Below are positions 1 to 9,824 of a stretch of 64,000 nt of DNA, one piece after another (positions within the stretch are counted from its first letter, which is position 1; each line of letters opens with the position of its first letter). Position numbers and translations under genes: made by a program. The stretch is from Ostreococcus lucimarinus CCE9901 (taxonomy: Eukaryota; Chlorophyta; Mamiellophyceae; Mamiellales; Bathycoccaceae): contig NC_009368.1 of NCBI RefSeq assembly GCF_000092065.1, positions 62,001 to 126,000 on the forward strand, in the 5' to 3' direction. The notes under the pieces were generated by a model. That model was not told the origin of the DNA. It saw nothing but the letters and a program-made list of their open reading frames with translations, and ran no database searches.

Positions 1-3000
1 TGCCCTCTGACCATTTTCCGGTGCAATCCCAGATTTCATCCCAGCGATCGATCGCTTCGGAACTATCCGGCGTCGGTGACGGTAAATGAGGAAGCGCACT
101 ATCGCGCCGAGCGCGAGCGCCGCGCTCGTAAAATTCTGCCCCGATTCGAAGTATAGCGTCGTGTCTCTGGGTCTTGATATCGCCTTCGTCTTCACCTTCG
201 CCAACGGTGAGTTGTCTCCAACGCTTTACCACCGTACGCTTCTTCACTACTGGATAACGCGAACGCCACATTGGATCAGAGTACACCACTGACGCACGAT
301 AGTCACGTTTTTCTGCTCTCAAAGCGTTCGTTCCAGAAAGCGCGATGAAACGAATCATGCAAAACACCAAGAATTCGTCCTCTGACGGGCCAAAGATGAA
401 TTTCTTGCGCGAGGTGGTTACACCAAATTCACCGTCGCTTTCGTCGTCATCGAACAACTCTTGCGGAGCGACTCTACTATCATCTATGTTTTCTTTTGCT
501 AAGGCGCTCGATGGGGATTCAATGTGCGATAAAGAGTCCAATCGAAGCGTCGGTGCACGCGCTGTGTTCGCCGGCGGCATAATCGAGCGTTGCGACACAC
601 GACTGCTTACTTTGAAGCGAGAGTAGTGCGCATACATGTTCAACGCCCTAGCCGCCACGTCTGATGAAACCACTCCATCTGTCACGGCTGCACATATTTT
701 CGCATAGCAAAAATTTCGCCATGTTTGCTTGATGTGATTCAAATCGTCCGGGAGATCAAGATCTTGGGCGAGTTGCTCGACGCGAAGCGCGTCTTCGTTG
801 GGCAACCCAGATTCTGCAAGAGATTCGATCGCCGCACCGACGAGCGATTTGTTTTCACTTGCTGAGCCATCGTTCAGATGTTCATCTTTGGTCGAAACCT
901 CCGCGCGGACGAGCAACAGATGGAGAAGTGCGTCCCAAGCCTCTCGTAAACGATCCATGAGAATGATGCAGTTATCCAACGATAGTGCCCACTTGCGATT
1001 CCACGCGCGCACTGAAGTGATTCGAGGGTAAGTGAAGTCTATAGCCGGGTGCGCGTTATCCATCTCAGGTTTACCCTTAAACGTATTCTCTAGCGCACTC
1101 CAATATTCTCGCGCGCCGGTTTCGGTCGTGACGTCAAAATTTTCGCTCCACGAACTCTCATCCTCGGTGTCGGCAGGTTTCGTTTGAAATCGCGCGCTCT
1201 TTCTGAGCGTTAACACGAGTTCTATTGATTCAGTCGCCTCGTTATACTGAGGCACCTCGTAAAGTAATCCGAGCGTCATCAATCGCTGTGTGAGCCTGGA
1301 CATGTAATACGTCGATTGTACTTTATCACGTAATTCTCTCGGTAAATCTTTCACGAGCTTTTCGCGCAAGCCCTCGGCTTTGATGTGCTCTAAATCTTGA
1401 GCGACAATAGATTTTGACTCCGTGCTGTTCACCACTTTAATGTAAATCGAAATCGGCATTGATCCATCCAGTACGTCGCCGTTAATCGCGCCGTCCTCGG
1501 AGCCGCGCTCGAAAACGTTTGCAACCAAGTACAAGTGTAGGGCTTCGAGACGAACGAGCGCAGACTTGATGTAACCCAACCCGATAGCGTGAAAGTCGTG
1601 AAGCGTCCGGTAATTAGAGCGAATGTCAACATCGTCCTCCATGACTACGTCTCGCGTCGCGATTGCAGACGCCGGCGGCGCCGGCAACGCCTGCATCGGT
1701 TCGACGCGCACGACTTCACTCAAGCCAAGTTTCTTAATCGTGCGCTGCCTATGCGCTACCTCCGTCGTTTGAATGTCATCTTTCAGCGCCTCGATAAAAG
1801 CCGCATCCTCGGCGCTCGCCGGATCAAATGGGTAGTCAATGTGAAACAGAATCTTGTCTGGCGGACGTTCCGTCACACTCCACGCGATCTCGCGCACGAC
1901 GCCTTCGCCGTTACGAACGACGTTATCGACGATCGCATTGATACTTTTCTTGTCGACAGCCTTATACAATCCGCCTTCGGCGGCGGCGAGCCACGTGCTC
2001 AAGCGATTGATGTAAAGAAATCCTTTCATGCGTAATTCTTCGACAAGAATGTCGTAACGACGCGTGGCGTCGTCGACAATCATCAAGTCTTCTTTCAACG
2101 CGGCCGACTTCGCGGTCGTCGCCGGCGCATCGCGCGTTCCGACGTCTACGTCGTTCTCGTTCGGCGCAAAGAAGGTGACCTTTGCCTTGCCGCGCTGCAC
2201 GGTGACGCGCCGAAACAGCTTGTCATCGTCGCACATTTTCAACACGCGTTTCTCCAAGACTCGCGGTGCAACGTCGTAGTCGCTCAAGATTTCCGCTTGA
2301 CTAACACTACCACACTCGCGCACGCGTTGGCAAAGCTGCGTCTCGAACGTTTGTTCCGCCACGACGGCGGCGCGCGCGCCGCGGCCGGTCCAATCCGCGT
2401 CGTCAAAATTCTCCTCGCCGTCGACGTCATTTTCGTCTACGTCGTTCGCGTCGTAAAGTCTCAGCAATCGCAACGAGTCACCTATATCGCCTAAAACGGG
2501 TTCGACGTACTTTAAACGACACAACTGAAGCTTGACCGCGTTGAAGACTTTCGTCTGCTGCTTCATAGTTTTACCCACCAGCAACGACGAGTGCGCGAAT
2601 TCCTCGTGCAAGCGCTCGCGGACGCTCTTGGCCAGCGCCGTTCGCTGCGGCGCCGCATCTAGTATTCTAGTAAACGCTTCGTTATACGCCGCGCTCTCAT
2701 CCACTCTCGACGTTTCACTTCGAGCGAAACGACGCAGCCGCGCCACGTTCTCCGTCGCTCCGCTCCTCGCGTTTGTCTTTTTCAAACTCACCAATCCCGC
2801 CCCCGCGAGCGTGCGCACGGCGTGATCCATGCTCTTCCCCCCGCACGCCTTGTTCAACTCGATCGTCGTGATCCCTCGCGCGCCGCATCGACCGATGATC
2901 TCCAGCGCCCCGCGCGCGTTGTCGCTCAGCCCGTGTTCCCACGTCGCCTCGTCCCCGATCCCCAGCGCTCGCGCCCGCGTCGCCGCGTCCGCCACGAACC

Positions 3001-3381
3001 GCACTCCCGACGACATCGATCCGTTCTCCGCGCTCTGTCGCACCGCGTCGACCGCGCGCTCCAAGCGCGTCGTCCCGGTTCGTCGTCGCGTTCGCCTCCG
3101 CGTCTCGCCGTCGCCGCCGTCGTCTCGTCCATCACCATCGTCACCCCCCACGCGCGATCCGCCGCCGCGCGCACCGCCGCGCGCACGCCCGACGCTCCCC
3201 CGAGCGTCTCTCGCCGCCGCGCGTCGCTCGCGCCGTCCCTCGCGTCGCCCTCGCGCGTCGTCTCGTCGACGGTTGCGCGCGCATCGAAATGCGTCGCGAT
3301 TTCGCGCGCGTCCGCGCCGCGCGCGCCCGCGAGGGCGACGTACGCCACCGCGAGCGACGCGTCGCGCGCGTCGTCGCGCAT
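1..3381 (-). CDS. GTF3C1: TFIIIC subunit 1 (B-block binding subunit), partial at left edge
   Basis: Largest DNA-binding subunit of TFIIIC, which binds the B box of tRNA-type genes and recruits RNA polymerase III machinery. The frame is open on the minus strand to base 1, so the C-terminus lies outside the window. It shows several winged-helix-like segments. A middle block (SIYIKVV, later DLPRELRDKV, then AREYWSALE) follows the human GTF3C1 order SIFIQIV, FLPRPIRQQL, VENYWFDL. Near the left edge a SANT-like segment (KKFIFGPSEDEFLVF) resembles the plant B-block protein. The start at 3381 (MRDDARDAS) is chosen because the first winged helix follows directly; upstream is arginine-rich low complexity. 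The N-terminal winged helix is in a different frame from the rest, so an intron or frameshift lies around 3030-3175; I could not place it. Identity is firm, the N-terminal model is not. Confidence 0.85.
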
Positions 3382-3702
3382 GCGCGCGCGCGATCGCCGC
3401 GACGCGCGCGTGTGCCGACGCGACGCGCGTCGCGCGACGGGACGACGACCGCGCGCGCGACCGAAAACCCACGCGAGGCGAAACTCGGCGCGCGGTGTGA
3501 CCCTCGCGCGCGCGCGTCGAGGCGCGCACACGGCGCCGCGACGCGACGCGCGCGACGACGCGCCGCGAGGGCGACGTAAAAAACTCCCTCGACGGCTCGG
3601 ACGCGCGAAAGCGGCGAAACGACGCGCGCGACGACGCGAGCGACGGTGAAACGAGCGCGCGCGGGAATTTCGAACGATCGCGACGGACGGTGATTCCGCG
3701 CG
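3382..3702. other. Divergent intergenic region between GTF3C1 and PP1
   Basis: 321 bp of CGCG-rich sequence between the assumed GTF3C1 start and the PP1 start. Long open frames cross it on both strands, but they are arginine-rich and look like GC artefacts. It presumably holds both promoters; no recognisable element was found. Confidence 0.5.
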
Positions 3703-5070
3703 ATGACGACGACGCTGGACGTCGACAGCGTCATCGAACGGTTGCTGAGCGTGCGAGGACAACCGAATAATCGAACGGTGCAGCTCGCGGAGGGAGAGAT
3801 CAGGGCGCTGTGCGCGGCGGCGAGGTACGTTGGAATGGTGGATCGATGACGCGCGGACGCGGCGGTGAGGCGAAGATCTAAGGGTGATTGGCGCGCGCGC
3901 GACGTCGTGGAGAGGCGTTGACGCGCGGCGTGCGATGAGGCGATATTTGCGTCGTCGCGAGACGCGAATGGAGGGACGAGGGAGGCGACGGGCGTCGAGG
4001 GAGGAGGGACGAAGCCGGGCAGTTGGAACGCGCGAGGCGGACGCCGATCTCGAGCGAACGCGACGCGCGTCGTCGACGGCCGAGCGCGGATGACGCGGGC
4101 GTTACGACTGGTGAATCGTTGAGGGTGATGAGGTGATGCGGAAGGATGCGGGATGGCGCGCGATGTGGCGACGAAGACTGACGAAATCGAAACTTTCGCT
4201 CGCTCGCTCGCTCGCAGAGAAATTTTCCTGGCGCAGCCGTGCTTGTTGGAGCTCGAGGCGCCGTTGAAGATTTGTGGTGACGTTCACGGACAGTACTCAG
4301 ACTTGTTGCGATTGTTCGAGTACGGTGGGTTTCCGCCGGAGGCGAACTATCTGTTCTTGGGGGATTACGTCGATCGCGGCAAGCAAGGCTTGGAGGTGAT
4401 TTGTTTGCTCCTGGCGTACAAGGTGAAGTACCCGGAAAACTTTTTCCTACTCAGAGGTAACCACGAGTGCAACTCGATCAGTCGGATTTACGGGTTCTAC
4501 GACGAGTGCAAGAGGCGCTACAACATAAAGCTGTGGCGCGTGTTTTGCGACGTCTTTAACTGTCTGCCGTTCGCCGCCATCGTGGATGAGAAGATCTTTT
4601 GCATTCACGGTGGACCGAGCCCGGAGTTGAAGGACTTGCAGCAGATAGTTCAAATCAAGCGGCCGACGGATATTCCCGACATGGGAATGCTTTGTGACTT
4701 TTTATGGAGCGATCCGGATGCGGATATACAAGGCTGGGGCGAAAACGACCGCGGCGTGTCGTACACTTACGGTACCGACGTCGTCGGCGATTTCCTCCAC
4801 AAGTTTGATTTTGACTTAGTTGTTAGAGCACATCAGGTGGTTGAGAACGGTTACGAGTTTTTCGGAAAGCGTCAACTCGTCACGGTGTTCTCGGCGCCGA
4901 ATTACTGCGGGGAGTTTGACAACGCCGGCGCGATGATGACGGTGGATGAAAACTTAATGTGCAGCTTCCAGATATTAAAGCCTGCGGAGCGCAAACTCAT
5001 GGGTGGTTTTGGGAGTATGATGGGCGCGCGTCCTTCCACGCCTCCTCGAACAGGCGGCGCGAAGACGTAA
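3703..5070 (+). CDS. PP1: Serine/threonine protein phosphatase PP1 catalytic subunit
   Basis: Metal-dependent Ser/Thr phosphatase of the PPP family. Two exons: 3703-3824 and 4218-5070, giving 324 residues. Exon 1 encodes [19 protein letters not shown] through LCAAA and ends in AG before GTACGT; exon 2 resumes at CAG/A with REIFLAQP, matching human PP1 (CLKSREIFLSQP) exactly at the splice. The metal and catalytic signatures GDVHGQ, GDYVDRG and RGNHE are all present, as are the RRYNIKLW block and the [17 protein letters not shown] block. The 393-nt intron is the longest resolved here and has CTGAC at 4178-4182. An odd substitution turns the usual HGGLSPEL into HGGPSPEL just after the catalytic His. 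The C-terminal tail is short and basic/Thr-rich. The next gene, the AP2 factor, is about 290 bp downstream on the same strand. Confidence 0.95.
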
Positions 5071-5357
5071 GCCTGGTTTGACAAATTTCGCGAGGCGACG
5101 AGAGATTGGGTGTCGGTATTGGAAGAAAGTTTAGCTCGAACTTATGTGTAAACGAACTGGTATAACGCTAATCGCTTCATCGCCCTAACGTTCGCGCGCT
5201 ATATCGTTCTGCGAACGGTATTCTCCAACCTCTGCGACGGACGCGCGAAGCGTCACTCCGCGGCGCTCCGCGGCGGCTTCGCGCCGCGCGTCCCGAACGC
5301 CCGCGCGCGCCCGAACGCGCGCCCGAACGCACCGCGCGTTCGGAATCGTCGCGCATC

Positions 5358-6348
5358 ATGAGTGGCATCAAGACCGCGACGAGAGTGCGCGGGGATGCCA
5401 TCACGAACGCGCGCCACTCTACGAAGGGAGCCGAGGGGGAACAACCGCCGGAAAAGACATCGTCACCCACCGCGACGACGAAGCGACGAGAGCGCGAATC
5501 GAGCGAACGGGATGACTGGAACGAAAATTATAGCGAGCACGCGCGGTGTAACGCGCTCAGGGTGCGTGCGCGCGACGCACAGGCGGAAGAGTCTGTTCAT
5601 TTCTCTGTCCCAAAGTCGAGCGGGACGACGACGCCGTTTTGACCGACGAGCGAACGCGAACGCGCGACTGACGGTGCGAACGCGCGAGCGCGCGCGATCA
5701 TTTATCCAACAGATTGGCGCGAAACGCGATTTTGCGGCGGCGGAATCGATCGGGATACGCGTGAGAGGTTGGGACGAGAAGGACGTTCGGGACGCGGGCC
5801 GAGCGTCCTTTGTGGGCGGGTCGTACGAGTTTTTAAAACCGAGCGCGAGCGCGGCGACGTTCGGCGCCGGGTTCGTCCCGAACGGAACGGCGAGTGCGAG
5901 TGGTCGCCTGTCGTTGTCTGCGTCGCCGGGACGCGCGGGGGAGATTCGACAGAGCGTACACAAGGTGGCGCGACAAAAAGGCGTCTCGAGCGGTCGCACG
6001 TACACGAGCAAGTATCGCGGCGTCCATCAAACGTTTCCCACGGGGCGTTGGGAGGCACAGTTCCGCCGCAACGGCAAACCCACATCTTTGGGTTGTTTCG
6101 ATCGCGAAGAAGAGGCGGCAAAGGCGTACGATCGCATGATGCTTTGGTGTGAAATGCACGCCAGTCAGCTCGCCGTCGTATCGGCGTCGCCGCAAAAGCA
6201 AGGCGCGGCGCAGTTAAATTTCGACGTCGCGACGTATACCAACGACTTGCACGCCCTCGAGCACATGTCTCAGGATGATTTAATGTTAGAGCTGCGCCGA
6301 TTGGGGCGCGCGCAGGCGGGAGGGCAGCAGGTTGCGTTCGTCCCGTAG
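5358..6348 (+). CDS. AP2/ERF-domain transcription factor-like protein
   Basis: Putative DNA-binding protein with one AP2 domain. The preferred model has two exons, 5358-5561 and 5713-6348 (279 residues). Exon 1 starts MSGIKTATRVRGD and is polar and acidic. The 151-nt intron opens with GTGCGT, has CTGAC at 5668-5672, ends CAG, and keeps phase 0. An unspliced alternative starts at 5362, but its N-terminus is arginine-rich and unlikely. The AP2 core reads YRGVHQTFPTGRWEAQF, then GKPTSLGCFDREEEAAKAYDR, followed by LNFDVATY, which is typical of the fold. The tail is helical (LMLELRRLGRAQ). Green algae have many single-AP2 proteins; the target genes cannot be told from sequence. The domain call is certain and the N-terminal exon is inference. 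Confidence 0.82.
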
Positions 6349-6408
6349 TCGACCTCGCGTCTGAAATGTCAAATCCGCAGCGCTAGTAGCCCCATTCTCC
6401 GCCCGTCC

Positions 6409-7326
6409 ATGTCCGTCGCGCCGTCGATCGCGACGAAACTCCGCACGCGCACGAATACGACCGCGAACGACGCGCGAACGAACGAATCAAGACTCGCGCG
6501 CGCGCACAGACGAAGCAAACGAGCGACGCAGACGCGAAGCATGTCCAACGATGATGCGTCGACGAGCGACGCCGCAGCGCCCGCACACGCGCCGAGCGCG
6601 TACGGGAAGCTCATGCAAAGCATGAACACCGCCGGTATCGCGCTTTTTTTTAAGTCATCGGTGACGGATCGCGCGCTGGCGATGCCGCAGGTGTCGTGCG
6701 AGGACGTGTCGCGGGTACGTTGGTCGCACCTAAAGTCGCTCGGGTTCGCGGGAGTCGTGTTCGACAAAGATAACACGCTGACCACTCCTTACGCGTTGGA
6801 AGTGCATGAAAAAGTGCGCGCGTCGTTGGAGGCGTGCAAAGAAGCGTTCGGGGCGGAGAATGTGGCGGTGTATAGTAACTCGGCCGGGTTGTTTCAATAC
6901 GACCCAGATGGGAAAGAGGCGGACGCAATGGAGCGCGCGCTCGGGATAAAGTTCATAAGACACGCCACGAAAAAGCCCGCGGGTGATGTCGACGACGTCG
7001 TTGCGCATTTTCCCTCGTGTGACAGCGCAAAAAAGTTAATCTTCGTGGGCGATAGATACCTCACGGATGTCGTCTACGGCAATAGGCACGGGATGTTCAC
7101 CGTCAGAGTCGCCCCATTCACCACCAAGGGCGAATCGCTCGCCATCAAGAGCGCGAGAAAAATAGAAGAATCCGTCGTCGCCCTGTGGCGCTCGCTCGGC
7201 GTCGCTCCGAAACCCCACGAGCTGTTATTCCCGGGCGGCGTCTCCTCGGACGCCGACGGCAAGTCTCACTGGACCCTCATCGACGGCGAACCGGCGTCGG
7301 AAAACCTCAAGCGCGCGCTTTTGTGA
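6409..7326 (+). CDS. Phosphatidylglycerophosphate phosphatase, HAD family (GEP4/PGPP-like)
   Basis: HAD-superfamily phosphatase that probably dephosphorylates phosphatidylglycerophosphate to phosphatidylglycerol, the last step of PG synthesis. 305 residues. The nucleophile motif FDKDNTLT has Asp119 and Asp121, motif II is YSNSAG, and the distal acidic motif is GDRYLTDV. The order and spacing match the mitochondrial PGP phosphatase family (GEP4, plant PGPP1). The first 45 residues are rich in Arg, Ser and Thr with few acids, which suggests an organelle presequence; a shorter start exists at 6541 (MSNDDAST). It lies 60 bp downstream of the AP2 gene on the same strand. Subfamily is inferred from the FDKDNTLT core and the small C1-type layout; plastid versus mitochondrial targeting is undecided. 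Confidence 0.85.
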   Translation: MSVAPSIATKLRTRTNTTANDARTNESRLARAHRRSKRATQTRSMSNDDASTSDAAAPAHAPSAYGKLMQSMNTAGIALFFKSSVTDRALAMPQVSCEDVSRVRWSHLKSLGFAGVVFDKDNTLTTPYALEVHEKVRASLEACKEAFGAENVAVYSNSAGLFQYDPDGKEADAMERALGIKFIRHATKKPAGDVDDVVAHFPSCDSAKKLIFVGDRYLTDVVYGNRHGMFTVRVAPFTTKGESLAIKSARKIEESVVALWRSLGVAPKPHELLFPGGVSSDADGKSHWTLIDGEPASENLKRALL

Positions 7327-7506
7327 TGTTCTAATTTGTCTCTATCGGCTCTTTGCCTTCACGCTTCGACCCCATCGCGCGCCCGCGCGCGCGCTCGCTC
7401 GCGCCCCTGGACTTATCTATCGGGTGTCCCCCTACCGACGTCACGAGACGGCGATTCAATTCGCCACTCCTCGACGCGCCCGCGTCGTCGACCAAGCCCG
7501 TTCAAA

Positions 7507-9674
7507 ATGAGCGCGCAACAACTCCTGAGTAACACCGTCGCGGTTTCTGCGCGCACCTCGCGCGCGAACGCGACGAACAAGTCGCAGCGCGCGAAATGCG
7601 TCGCCAAGCGGTCGCAGACTCGAACGAACGCTGTCGCCGAACGTACGTCGCGCCCACGCCTTGATGACGCCCGCGATGGACGCGAAGACGACGATGATGA
7701 TTTTTATGAAGCCCGAGCGCGCTCGAACGGCGCGCTCGGGGCGCGAGCGAGGCGCCAGACCCCTGGTTTCGGCGAAAAGCGCCGCCGCCGCCACGCGTCT
7801 TATCCACAGAACGAACGACTGACGGATGAAAATGAGCGATTTTGACGCACGCAGCGACGGTGACGGCGGGCGCGACGGCGAGAGATGAAATCAGAAACAT
7901 TGCCATCATCGCGCACGTCGATCACGGCAAGACGACGCTTGTTGACTCGATGTTGGCGCAATCGAAGGTGTTTCGGGACAACGAAAAAGTGGAGGAACGC
8001 ATCATGGACTCGAACGATCTCGAACGCGAGCGTGGGATCACGATTCTGTCGAAGAACACGGCGGTGACTTACAAGGATAAGAAGATTAACATCATCGATA
8101 CTCCGGGTCACGCTGATTTCGGTGGGGAAGTCGAACGCGTGTTGAACATGGTGGACGGCGTGCTTTTGCTCGTGGACAGCGTCGAAGGGCCGATGCCGCA
8201 GACGCGTTTCGTGTTGAAGAAGGCGTTGGAGATTGGTCTTAAGGTTGTCGTTGTCGTCAACAAGATTGATCGCGAGGGTGCGCGCCCGGATTATGTGGTT
8301 GATACCACGTTTGATTTGTTTTGCAACCTCGGCGCGACGGATGAGCAGTGTGAGTTCCCGGTTGTCTACGCCTCGGGCTTCCAAGGCATCGCCGGTATGG
8401 AGCCGGATCAGCTCTCCGATTCACTCGAACCGTTGTTTGAAATGATCGTGAACGAAGTCCCGGCCCCAGTCGGAGACGTGACCGCGCCGCTTCAAATGTT
8501 GGTGACCAACTTGGACTACGACGAATTCAAGGGACGCATCGCGCTCGGCCGCGTTCGCGCGGGCACCATGACCAAGGCGACCAACGTCAAGATTGGCGTC
8601 CCGGACAAGGATGCTCGTAATGGCAAGGTCACCGAAGTGTTCATCTACAACAACTTCGTCCGCTCGCCGGTCGACTCCGTCGGCGCTGGTGACATTTGCG
8701 CCATCGCCGGTCTTCCGGACGTCATGATTGGCGAAACCATCATGGTCGAAGGCTCTAAGCCGCTCCCGACGATTACCGTCGAAGAGCCCACCGTTCGTAT
8801 GTCCATGTCCGTGAACACGTCTCCGTTCGCCGGCCAAGAAGGCAAATACGTCACTTCCCGTAACTTGAAAGCGCGACTCGACCAAGAACTCGAGCGCAAC
8901 TTGGCGCTCAAGGTTGAACCGGGTGACACAGCCGATACCTTTGTTATTTGCGGTCGCGGTGCTCTCCACATCACGATTTTGATCGAAACCATGCGCCGTG
9001 AGGGGTACGAGTTCACGATTGGCCCGCCGGAAGTCATCACGAAGAAGGATGCCGATGGCCACAAGGTTGAGCCGTACGAGGAAGCCTTCGTCGAGGTGCC
9101 GGAGGAGTACACGGGCTCGTGCGTCGATTTGCTCGCCAACCGCAAGGGTCAAATGCTTGACCTCGTCACTGACGACAAGGGTCAAACGAAGATGAAGTAC
9201 AAGGTCCCTACGCGCGGTTTGCTCGGCTTGCGCAACGCCATTTTGACTGCCACTCGCGGTACCGCCGTGTTGAACACAAACTTTGACGAGTACGGCCCGT
9301 GGGCTGGCGACATTTCCATGCGCGACCAAGGGTCGCTCATCGCGCACGAAACCGGCCAAGTCACTACTTACGCCATTCAAAGCGCGCAAGATCGCGGCAT
9401 TTTGATCGTCAAGCCGGGTGCCGAAGTCTACGAAGGCCAAGTTGTCGGCATTCACCAGCGTGCTGGTGACTTGAAGGTCAACGTGTGTAAGAAGAAAGCG
9501 GCGACCAACGTTCGTTCGAACAAGGACGCTACCGTCGTGCTCAACGAATCCAAGGAATTGAGCTTGGACGATTGCGTCGAATACATCGCGCAAGACGAAC
9601 TCGTCGAAGTCACGCCGCTTTCGATCCGCATTTGCAAGAACACGAAGATGAAGACGCGCAACAAGAAGAACTAA
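7507..9674 (+). CDS. TYPA: Chloroplast-type GTPase BipA/TypA, ribosome-associated
   Basis: Translational GTPase of the BipA/TypA family. Two exons, 7507-7642 and 7855-9674 (651 residues). Exon 1 encodes a Ser/Ala/Arg-rich transit peptide beginning [17 protein letters not shown]. The 212-nt intron opens GTACGT, has CTGAC at 7819-7823, ends GCAG, and joins phase 1 to phase 2 as a Pro codon. Without splicing the main frame has no ATG before the G1 box, which supports the intron. GTPase motifs: AHVDHGKTT (G1), RGITI (G2), DTPGHADF (G3), NKID (G4). The BipA C-terminal domain follows ([13 protein letters not shown], then [14 protein letters not shown]). It converges with the Rab escort gene about 145 bp downstream. 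Family identity is very strong; plastid location rests on the presequence and on the land-plant homologue. Confidence 0.93.
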
Positions 9675-9782
9675 AGTCCTTCGCGTCCTTTGCGTGCATG
9701 TGTATCATTTCTATTCATTCCACCATTCTTTAGTGTTAGAGTTTGCCTATTCAGCGAGTTTGATGCCATTTCAATATAAAAT

Positions 9783-9824
9783 ACAAAGCCATTGCTTATC
9801 AGTACAAAGCCATTGCTTATCAGT
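9783..9824. repeat. 21-bp perfect tandem duplication over a stop codon
   Basis: Two adjacent identical copies of ACAAAGCCATTGCTTATCAGT, at 9783-9803 and 9804-9824. The second copy contains the Rab escort protein stop codon (TCA on the plus strand, 9820-9822), so the duplication extends from the last codons into the 3' UTR. Confidence 0.95.

Noticed and set aside
2822-3762. Arginine-rich frames on both strands in the 3-kb region
   Set aside because: Result of alternating CGCG and GACG words; no conserved residues except the GTF3C1 part.
8421-9593. 390-codon minus-strand frame inside BipA
   Set aside because: BipA on the plus strand is certain; the antisense frame has no homology.
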